From DATGHS01 sp035307785 (GTDB taxonomy: Bacteria; Planctomycetota; Planctomycetia; Gemmatales; Gemmataceae): a DNA stretch of 23,178 nucleotides. The notes beneath the pieces were generated by a model, which had not been told where the DNA came from, did not search any database, and saw only the letters and a program-made list of their open reading frames with translations. A program made the position numbers and the translations under genes. The stretch spans positions 1-23,178 of the forward strand of contig DATGHS010000075.1 of assembly GCA_035307785.1 (NCBI GenBank). Direction: 5' to 3'. Below are positions 7,843 through 14,072 of this stretch, in pieces; position 1 is the stretch's first letter; each line of letters begins with the position of its first letter.

Positions 7843-8883
7843 TCACATTCCTTCGGTTGCCTGCGGGCCGGTGTAGATGCTGGCCAATCGATGTGGATTT
7901 TTCTCGCACTGGCAGTACAGCCATTCCAACACGGCCAGGTACATGTTGAGATTGATCTCGGCCTCGTACAAAGTCGGCGGCGGGCCCGGCAAAACGTGAT
8001 CCACGCGGTTGGCGCAGACACGAATGGTATCCAAATACTCTGCCATCCGCCGGGGCATCACATCCAGCCCTTTAAGCTTCGGATATTCGGGGATGCTCGT
8101 GCTTGCCCGGATGATGCACTGGTGCAGATTGTCGCTGGGCCGTGTTTCGCCGCACCACGCAAACAGGATGTCCAGCATTTTCAACGAAAGCTGCGACAAC
8201 GAGAGAATCACCAAATTGGCATTTTTGGAATCGCGCAGGGTATGCAGTGCGGTTTGCAGATCGGTGCGGATCGACGCGTCGATTTCCGGAACCAGCGACC
8301 CGATGCGGGCATCGAGTTCGCGCTGCCGGTTCAGGAATAGAGCCAGCGCCAGCGCCAAGCTGAGGCTGGCTGCCAAGACAATCCACGTGAGTAAGAGCAA
8401 GGCGCGCGCGACCGCGATGGACGAACTCGAGAACACGCGTTCTTCTTTGCTTTCATTGCGGTGCAGAAGTTCGAGGTCGGTAAGCGAAGGATTGCGGCCC
8501 TTGTCGCGCAGGGCGCGGGCTGTGTAGGCCCAACCGCCCACGTCGCGGTGGAAGCGGTCATCCAGCTCATGGATGAACCGCGCGGACAGGAAGAAATACG
8601 CCACCAGGGCAACGCCGGCCACGATCAGTGAAAGGGGGAGATATTGCTTTAACCGCCGTGGAGATGTGAAAAATGGCCGGGCGAGCAGATACGTCGCCAA
8701 GGGTACCGGGACGGTCATGAAAACGACCACAACCCAGTGCTCCGGCCACGGCGGCGCTAAGCAGATCCAGAGGTCGAGCAGCGGCAACAGCGTAGCGAGG
8801 GTAAGGGCGATGGCTGGAGTGGCCACGAATCGAGCAAGCCGGCCCAGTTGAGCGGGCCAATTGAACGAAGATAGCTGCGCCAT
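7843..8883 (-). CDS. Four-helix integral membrane protein, unknown function
   Basis: Encodes 346 residues that I do not recognise. Predicted membrane helices lie at about 21-43, 49-69, 81-100 and 160-184. By the positive-inside rule the N-terminus, the RRLK loop after helix 2 and the tail are cytoplasmic, leaving an outside loop of about 60 residues (101-159, with a HELDDRFHRD segment) between helices 3 and 4. The cytoplasmic C-terminal region (185-346) is helical (DARIGSLVPEIDASIRTDLQ, SLSQLSLKMLDILFAWCG). The start at 8883 is preferred to the ATG at 8901 because GAGGA sits a few bases before it, while 8901 has no ribosome site. It is the third gene of an operon, 30 bases after the stop of the second secreted paralog. 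A role together with those two proteins at the membrane is inference. Confidence 0.75.
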   Translation of the reverse strand: MAQLSSFNWPAQLGRLARFVATPAIALTLATLLPLLDLWICLAPPWPEHWVVVVFMTVPVPLATYLLARPFFTSPRRLKQYLPLSLIVAGVALVAYFFLSARFIHELDDRFHRDVGGWAYTARALRDKGRNPSLTDLELLHRNESKEERVFSSSSIAVARALLLLTWIVLAASLSLALALALFLNRQRELDARIGSLVPEIDASIRTDLQTALHTLRDSKNANLVILSLSQLSLKMLDILFAWCGETRPSDNLHQCIIRASTSIPEYPKLKGLDVMPRRMAEYLDTIRVCANRVDHVLPGPPPTLYEAEINLNMYLAVLEWLYCQCEKNPHRLASIYTGPQATEGM

Positions 8884-8913
8884 GTCGTCCTCGAACGGCA
8901 TTGCCGGCGGCGG

Positions 8914-9771
8914 TCAATTATTGCCGGGCACAACTACCTTGATTGGGTCAAACGGGTTCTTGGGCTTCACGATCGTTATCTTTCTGGTTTCCACCTTGCC
9001 ATCCGGTAAGTAAGCTCGGAATTGATAATCGCCAACATTCATTTGCCGTTTCTTGCCCGCCGCGAACCAGGATTCTTTCTTGTCAATGATCCGTGCTTCC
9101 ACTGCGTCTTCATAGTCCGCCAGGTTGAGGTAGAAGATCTCTCCACCGGCCGGGTTGGTTTCAAACTCGACCGTGGCGGCGGCAGCCGCCGCGTACAGCG
9201 GAATTGCTTTCTTGAGGCCCCAAAATGTCGCCAGTTTCGTGAGTGCTTCCGCGAACTTAGTGCGCGCTTCCCGATCCAGATTCCGTAGCTCCTTCAACAG
9301 ATCTTCGGGCTTGCCCTGATGCTTGGCGATTAACGCGAGTTCCTGACCTACAATGGATTCCACTTCTTTCAAGTACGGCGCAAGGCATTCGAACTCCTTA
9401 TCGTCGAGCACGCGCTCGACGGCTTCCGCTTTGCCGTCTTCTGCAAGCACATAATGCTTCTGCCGGGTAATTTCCACCGAGAATTGCAGGTCGCTTGGAT
9501 ACATCAGCGCCGTTCTCGTTCCGGACTCAGGGATGGTGCGCTTGATGCCGCCGAGCATAAAGCTCAAGCTTTCCTGGCTTTTGCGCAGGAAGAGCACTCC
9601 GGTTGGCGCGGATTTGTCGTCAACCGCCTTTCTAACTATCTGTGTAAGTTTCTCTTGCGTGAATTCCGCTCGCACCGGTCTGGAGAGAAGCAACACCGAA
9701 ATCAGCGCCAGAACGAGGTTCGCTGAGAGAATGGCAACGGATGTTAACGTGCGACGATTGGGGTAGAACAT
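8914..9771 (-). CDS. Secreted PEGA-like protein, paralog B
   Basis: Encodes 285 residues. A basic N-terminus and hydrophobic stretch form a signal peptide of about 35 residues (cut after PVRA, before EFTQEKL). The mature protein starts with an EFTQEKLTQIVRKAVDDK segment, has a central helical part (residues about 130-180, rich in K, E and L) and a C-terminal beta domain of about 85 residues containing VEFETNPAGGEIFYLNLADY, WFAAGKKRQMNVGDYQFRAY and a lysine/proline-rich end (VVPGNN). The TNPxGGExFYL plus GDYQFRA pattern resembles a PEGA domain, common in surface-exposed proteins. GGGAGG lies seven bases before the ATG. It starts 18 bases after paralog A ends, so the two are translated from one mRNA. 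The function is unknown. Confidence 0.78.
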   Translation of the reverse strand: MFYPNRRTLTSVAILSANLVLALISVLLLSRPVRAEFTQEKLTQIVRKAVDDKSAPTGVLFLRKSQESLSFMLGGIKRTIPESGTRTALMYPSDLQFSVEITRQKHYVLAEDGKAEAVERVLDDKEFECLAPYLKEVESIVGQELALIAKHQGKPEDLLKELRNLDREARTKFAEALTKLATFWGLKKAIPLYAAAAAATVEFETNPAGGEIFYLNLADYEDAVEARIIDKKESWFAAGKKRQMNVGDYQFRAYLPDGKVETRKITIVKPKNPFDPIKVVVPGNN

Positions 9772-9789
9772 GGATGGCCTCCCGCGCTG

Positions 9790-10650
9790 TCAGTTCTTGC
9801 CGGGCACAATTACCTTGATTGCTTCGTTGGGATTTCTCGGCTTCGCAATGGTCATCTTTCTGGTTTCGGTTTTGCCGTTCGGCAGGTAGGCGCGAAACTG
9901 GTAGTCGCCAACATTCATTTCTCGCGATTTGCCGGCGGCAAACCAGCATTCTTTCTTATCGATTTTGCCATCCTCCACGACCTGGTCGTAATCGGCCAGG
10001 TTAAGGTAGAAAACTTCTCCGCCGGGCGGATTGGTTTCAAACTCGACAGGGTACGCGGCCGCGCCTTCCACCAGCGGCTGCGCTTCCTGGAGCCGCCAGT
10101 GTTTGGCCAGTTTGGCGAGAGCGTCGGCGAATTTCTCGTCGGCCTTGCCATCGAGCTCGCCGAGCTTGTCCAAAAGCTCCTCCGGCGTGCCCTTGTGCTT
10201 GGCAATCAATGCGAGCTGCTCCTTGACAATCGACTCGATCTCTTTGAGGTAGGGCTCGAGCACCTTAAACTCCTCGGCAGTCAAGGTTCGAGTCAGCAGC
10301 TGACCTTCCCGTCGGCCGGGCGTCAAGTACTTTTTCGCCCGGAGCAGTTCCACCCGGAACTGCAAGTCGGTGGGATACATCAGCGGCTTGCGCTCTTCGA
10401 ACTCGGCGCCGGTTCGCTTCACGCCCCAGTACTTGTACTTCAAGGCCCCTTCGGATGCCTCGAAATAGGGAAGCTGAAATGGCACAGTCTTGTTATCGAC
10501 CGCCTTCTTGACGATCTCGGTGAGCTTTTCCTGCGTGAATTGTGCCGGCAGCCGTCGCGGAAAAGCCAGGATCGCTGCAAGAGCAGTCAACGTGCAGATT
10601 ACACTGCAAACGGCCTGTAACCTGCCTGGGTAAGCAACGCGGTGAGACAT
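9790..10650 (-). CDS. Secreted PEGA-like protein, paralog A
   Basis: Encodes 286 residues and is the first gene of the operon. The ATG at 10650 has a near-perfect AAGGAGG six to seven bases upstream; the frame extends 35 codons further up but that part looks non-coding. Signal peptide of about 36 residues (LTALAAILAFPRRLPA, cut before QFTQEKL). The order of segments is the same as in paralog B: FTQEKLTEIVKKAVDNK, a central charged helical region, then the PEGA-like C-terminal domain (VEFETNPPGGEVFYLNLADY, MNVGDYQFRAYLPNGKTETR). The C-terminal ~85 residues are very similar between the two proteins while the central parts have diverged, and B has shifted spacing there. A single extra difference of note is KKECWFAAG here against KKESWFAAG in B. 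Tandem duplication is clear; the role is unknown. Confidence 0.78.
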   Translation of the reverse strand: MSHRVAYPGRLQAVCSVICTLTALAAILAFPRRLPAQFTQEKLTEIVKKAVDNKTVPFQLPYFEASEGALKYKYWGVKRTGAEFEERKPLMYPTDLQFRVELLRAKKYLTPGRREGQLLTRTLTAEEFKVLEPYLKEIESIVKEQLALIAKHKGTPEELLDKLGELDGKADEKFADALAKLAKHWRLQEAQPLVEGAAAYPVEFETNPPGGEVFYLNLADYDQVVEDGKIDKKECWFAAGKSREMNVGDYQFRAYLPNGKTETRKMTIAKPRNPNEAIKVIVPGKN

Positions 10651-10905
10651 GATTAGCCTCCTTCGTCGGGCAATCGCGACCATAGGCAACGCCAAAGTAC
10701 GGAAGCCGATTCGGGCCTCATGCCGTTCGCGACAAGCGAGCCAAAGCAAAAGCAAGCGAAAGAAACTATTCTGCTGAACTTCCCAAGCAAAATGGTAGTC
10801 GCGAATCGCCCGATTGCAAGAAGAAAATGACGCGCCGGCGCCTGCCGTAGTTCTGGCGAATGTCCCGGAAGGCGCGCAGCAGCCAAACCGCCGGCAGCGA
10901 TGATC

Positions 10906-11262
10906 TCACGCTGTCTTCTGGAAGAATTGGAAGCACAACCCAGACGGCACAATCATGTGAAATTCGCGCCGGCCCCACGCTTTCATTTCCAGACGACCGA
11001 CCTTAGCAGGGAGATGCCGATATTCCGCATAAAGCGCCTCGAGATCATCCACGCCGATGCTCACGCTACAATTCTCGGCCCATTCGCGATTCGAGTTTTC
11101 GACCAGGTTGAACACCACGTTGCCGCGCTGCACGCCGGCCCCGCTACCGCCTTGCCAGATAACCGTGAATCCCAGTTGCTCCGTGTAAAAGCGCAAGGCT
11201 TCGGCCAGGTCTGGCCCAGCAGGAAGAAGAGGCGACACCGAGAGGAAATTTGCTGGAGCCAT
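10906..11262 (-). CDS. VOC/glyoxalase superfamily protein
   Basis: Encodes 118 residues forming one vicinal-oxygen-chelate domain, the fold shared by glyoxalase I, bleomycin-resistance proteins and extradiol dioxygenases. Visible hallmarks are DLAEALRFYTEQLGFTVIWQ near the N-terminus, VSIGVDDLEALYAEY in the middle, and EFHMIVPSGLCFQFFQ at the end. It is a single-module, small cytoplasmic protein. The metal-binding H/E set of true glyoxalases is not complete by eye, so a binding or antibiotic-sequestering role is as likely as an enzyme. The gene begins 35 bases after the GNAT gene ends in the same direction, so the two are probably one transcript. Confidence 0.85.
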   Translation of the reverse strand: MAPANFLSVSPLLPAGPDLAEALRFYTEQLGFTVIWQGGSGAGVQRGNVVFNLVENSNREWAENCSVSIGVDDLEALYAEYRHLPAKVGRLEMKAWGRREFHMIVPSGLCFQFFQKTA

Positions 11263-11297
11263 TGGGATAGTGCCTTGTCCACTTAATTGCTCATGGG

Positions 11298-12284
11298 CTA
11301 CGCCGTCGCGCCCGATTGCGGCTCCGTCGGAGCGGGCGTTGCCGGCTTCCGGTACGTCCTTCCGGTGTCGACTTGCTCAAATCCCAGATTCCGTAACAAG
11401 CCAATTCCGGCTTCATTGGACTCCATGCACTGCGTCTCCACGCGCTTGAAGTACTGCTCTTGCAGATAGCGCATGCTATTGGCGAGCAAGTAGCGGGCCA
11501 GGCCCTGGCGGCGCGTGTCGGGGCGGACATTCAAATCGAGAATGCCGGCCGCCTGTTCGCCGGGCTTGGTGCCTTGCATCTCGAAGACAAATGCCCGCGC
11601 GGCCGGCATGGAGCTCAGCTTGTCCATCAGCCGAAACTCCACCGGCTCGAATTGGCCCAGCACACATTCCTGCCACCAGGACGGTATTTCCGCCTGCGGC
11701 AACAGTTGCACATCGTAGCGGCGGCGCAGGGTGAGAAAGCGCGGATCGACAATCGGTTCGGCCTTCGCCAAATTGCGCTCGAAAACCAGGCAGCTTTCGT
11801 TTGGCAGGTAGCCATTGTGGAGGAAAAACGGCTCGGCCGCCGAGTCGCTAGTGAGGAAGCCGGCTGATCCGCCGCCGCCATAGAGGCCGAAATAAAAGGG
11901 ATTGCGCGGTTTCAGCCCCCCAGCCACGAATTCCTTCGCCCCCATGCTTTGCAGGTAGGCTTCGCAGCGGCGCAGCAATTCGGTGCCAATCTTTTGCCGG
12001 CGATAAAGCGAGCGCACTGCGATCTGGCAAATAATTCCAATTTCGGCGCTAACGTCGTTCTCAGCCTGATTGGGCCCGAAGCCGGCGTGGGCATAGCCAA
12101 TGATATGGCCCGATTCTTCGGCAATGAACAACCCGCCTGGATCGAAATACGGCTTGGAGAAGACACAGATTTCCAGAAGCGCGGTATTACGCAGCGGGTA
12201 CGCCCCGCGGTTCGTGAAGCATTCGTTCCAGAGTTCCACCAGGGCCGGTGGATCGCTGTTGCGGAACGTGCGGTAATGAATCAC
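11298..12284 (-). CDS. Two-domain GNAT acetyltransferase
   Basis: Encodes about 328 residues with two GNAT folds. The first has the acetyl-CoA P-loop region QIAVRSLYRRQKIGTELLRR; the second has LNVRPDTRRQGLARYLLANS, followed by the typical ending GIGLLRNLGFEQVDTGRTY. GNAT enzymes move an acetyl group from acetyl-CoA to an amine; the acceptor cannot be predicted. The frame is open up to a GTG at 12365, but a good promoter (TTGCGA-16-TATAAT, 12354-12381) lies across that start, so transcription would begin downstream of it. GTG 12284 directly precedes IHYRTFRNSD, the normal beginning of such a domain, with AAAGG about nine bases upstream; GTG 12302 is an alternative. Cytoplasmic; divergent from the PQQ-like gene. 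Confidence 0.87.
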   Translation of the reverse strand: MIHYRTFRNSDPPALVELWNECFTNRGAYPLRNTALLEICVFSKPYFDPGGLFIAEESGHIIGYAHAGFGPNQAENDVSAEIGIICQIAVRSLYRRQKIGTELLRRCEAYLQSMGAKEFVAGGLKPRNPFYFGLYGGGGSAGFLTSDSAAEPFFLHNGYLPNESCLVFERNLAKAEPIVDPRFLTLRRRYDVQLLPQAEIPSWWQECVLGQFEPVEFRLMDKLSSMPAARAFVFEMQGTKPGEQAAGILDLNVRPDTRRQGLARYLLANSMRYLQEQYFKRVETQCMESNEAGIGLLRNLGFEQVDTGRTYRKPATPAPTEPQSGATA

Positions 12285-12353
12285 AAGGCCATGCCTTTCC
12301 ACCCGCCGCGGGGCGCTGCTGCGGGGCTCTCGGTTCCGAGTGTCTTCTTGCGT

Positions 12354-12381
12354 ATTATAAATCACGACCGCGTTGTCGCAA
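12354..12381 (-). promoter_or_regulatory. Sigma-70-type promoter for GNAT-VOC operon
   Basis: On the minus strand TTGCGA (-35, plus positions 12376-12381) is followed after 16 bases by a perfect TATAAT (-10, 12354-12359). Predicted transcription start is near 12347, about 60 bases before the chosen GTG. Confidence 0.65.
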
Positions 12382-12440
12382 GCGCACGAACAAGATAACC
12401 CTAACCCTGTTCCGTAAAGGTAAAGGGACCCGCCTTCTCC

Positions 12441-12460
12441 CCCTTCCGTTTCGGGAAGGG
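12441..12460 (+). repeat. Short hairpin in PQQ-gene leader
   Basis: CCCTTCC (12441-12447) pairs with GGAAGGG (12454-12460), six-base loop, flanked by C-rich and G-rich runs. It lies in the 5' leader, 32 bases before the ATG at 12492, and could affect translation or simply be a dispersed repeat. Confidence 0.4.
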
Positions 12461-12491
12461 CTCGGGGGGGTTAGGTCATCGGAGACTAGAT

Positions 12492-13715
12492 ATGGTCAGG
12501 ATACTACTTGTTATTCTCACGATCCTTTCCTTCGCCCTTGTCGCTCACGCTGCCGACTGGCCGCAATTCCTGGGCCCGAACCGCAACGGCACTTCGCCCG
12601 AGACGGGCTTGCTGCGCGAATGGCCGAAGGATGGCCCGCCCAAGCTGTGGGAGCACGCGGCCGGATCGGGCTGGGCCGGACCGGTGGCGGCGAGCGGCAA
12701 GGTGATATTGTTCCACCGCGTGGGCGATGAAGAAATCGTCGAGTGCCTCAATGCAGCCGATGGCAAACAAAAATGGCGTTTCGCCTCGTCCACTGCCTAC
12801 GTGGATCGCTTCGGCTTCGATGACGGACCGCGGGCCACGCCGTGCATCGCTGGGAATAATCTCTACACGCTGGGCGCGGAAGGGCGAATGATTTGCCTTG
12901 ATTTCGACAGCGGCAAAAAGGTCTGGGAGAAAGATCTAGCCGGCGAATACAAACCGAGGCCCAACTTTTTTGGCGTCGGCACTTCGCCGCTTGTCGAGGG
13001 CGATCGCATCTTCGTAAACGTTGGGGCTAAGGGCGCCGGCATCGTCGCCTTGGACCGCAAGACCGGCAAGGAGTTATGGAAGGCCACAGACGATGAAGCC
13101 AGCTATTCGTCGCCTACGCTGGCCACAATCGGCGGCAAGAAACAACTGGTGTTCTTCACCCGCGAAGGGCTGAAAGTTCTCGATCCGGAAAATGGAAGCG
13201 TGAAACATCAACTCCCCTGGCGCTCACGGAATCCGAATTCCGTGAACGCCGCCGCGCCGGTCGTCAGCGACGATCACATTTTCCTCTCGGCCTGTTATGA
13301 AACCGGCGCGATTCTGCTACAAGTTTCTGACGGCGGCCTGAAGGACATCTGGACGAACGACGAATCGCTCTCGAACCATTACAACACGAGCATTCTGTAC
13401 AAGGGCAACCTCTTCGGCATCCACGGCCGGCAAGAATATGGCACCGCCCTGCGCTGCGTGGAATGGAAGACCGGCAAGGTATTGTGGTCGAAGGAGCATT
13501 TCGGCTGCGCGAGCCTGATTCTGGCTGACGATCTGTTGATCGCGACCGTGGAAACGGGCGAGATCGTGCTAATCGAACCGAATCTGAAGGAATATGTCGA
13601 AAAAGGCCGCTTCCAGGCGCTCGACAAACAAGTGCGCGCAACGAGCGCCTTAGCCGATGGCGTGCTTTTTGTGCGCGACGGCAAGAAACTAGCCGCGTGC
13701 AAGGTGAAGAAGTGA
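12492..13715 (+). CDS. Secreted PQQ-like beta-propeller protein
   Basis: Encodes 407 residues. Signal peptide 1-20 (LLVILTILSFALVAHA) and then ADWPQFLGPNRNG, the opening seen in many planctomycete PQQ-like propellers. The rest is a run of propeller blades with the repeated A-x-D-x-x-T/S-G-K-x-x-W pattern: LNAADGKQKWRF, LDFDSGKKVWEK, LDRKTGKELWKA, CVEWKTGKVLWSK. The fold is that of quinoprotein dehydrogenases and BamB. There is no visible vicinal disulfide or cytochrome c CxxCH motif, so a redox activity is not supported and a scaffold role is equally possible. GGAG lies seven bases before the ATG. It is divergent from the GNAT gene and followed after ten bases by a 21-bp-arm inverted repeat. 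Confidence 0.9.
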   Translation: MVRILLVILTILSFALVAHAADWPQFLGPNRNGTSPETGLLREWPKDGPPKLWEHAAGSGWAGPVAASGKVILFHRVGDEEIVECLNAADGKQKWRFASSTAYVDRFGFDDGPRATPCIAGNNLYTLGAEGRMICLDFDSGKKVWEKDLAGEYKPRPNFFGVGTSPLVEGDRIFVNVGAKGAGIVALDRKTGKELWKATDDEASYSSPTLATIGGKKQLVFFTREGLKVLDPENGSVKHQLPWRSRNPNSVNAAAPVVSDDHIFLSACYETGAILLQVSDGGLKDIWTNDESLSNHYNTSILYKGNLFGIHGRQEYGTALRCVEWKTGKVLWSKEHFGCASLILADDLLIATVETGEIVLIEPNLKEYVEKGRFQALDKQVRATSALADGVLFVRDGKKLAACKVKK

Positions 13716-13725
13716 TTGCTCTCAC

Positions 13726-13781
13726 GAGCCGGAAGCGTAAGCGACGGAAGGAGCGAGCCGCGTCGCTAACGCTTCCGGCTC
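13726..13781. repeat. Large inverted repeat / hairpin after PQQ-like gene
   Basis: Arms 13726-13746 and 13761-13781 (21 bp each) match at 20 positions with one A-A mismatch around a 14-base loop; the arm begins GAGCCGGAAGCG. No T-run follows, so terminator activity is uncertain. The right arm also encodes the last residues and stop of the small minus-strand gene. Confidence 0.75.
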
Positions 13782-13972
13782 GCTCGCCGTGTCGCGTCTT
13801 GATCCAGCCCATTGAGCGTCGCGGAAGTATCATCGCCGAATTCGAATTCGCTGTGTGCAGCATCCTCCGGATGCTCGCGCAGGTCGCGCTTCAAGCTCGC
13901 CCGGCGGCGCTTGTTGCCGGCTTTCTTGATGGTGCGCTTCAGTTTGCGCAGTTCTCGTTTTTCGCGATCCAT
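13766..13972 (-). CDS. Small highly basic protein, unknown function
   Basis: Encodes 68 residues. The first 30 are extremely basic and helical (REKRELRKLKRTIKKAGNKR), followed by RDLREHPEDAAHSEFEFG and then a NGLDQDATRRASRKR tail. The charge pattern, the absence of repeats in the N-terminal part and the ordered acidic segment suggest a real gene rather than a chance frame. I think comparable small proteins occur in other planctomycetes, but I cannot verify it here. Nucleic-acid or ribosome association would suit the composition and is only inference. The final ATRRASRKR and the TAG stop come from the right arm of the inverted repeat at 13761-13781. Only a weak GAG-type ribosome site precedes the ATG. 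It lies 100 bases downstream of the esterase gene in the same direction. Confidence 0.6.
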   Translation of the reverse strand: MDREKRELRKLKRTIKKAGNKRRRASLKRDLREHPEDAAHSEFEFGDDTSATLNGLDQDATRRASRKR

Positions 13973-14072
13973 TTTGCTCTCAGAGATCGAACAGTAGGCA
14001 ACGAGGGAAAGAAAACGGTTCGGATCGCGCTTGCCGCCTTCGTTTCCTTCGTTTGCTTCTGTTCAATTCTTT

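Noticed and set aside
12285..12365. N-terminal extension of the GNAT protein to the GTG at 12365
   Set aside because: A TTGCGA-16-TATAAT promoter covers this start, so the extension would not be transcribed from it.
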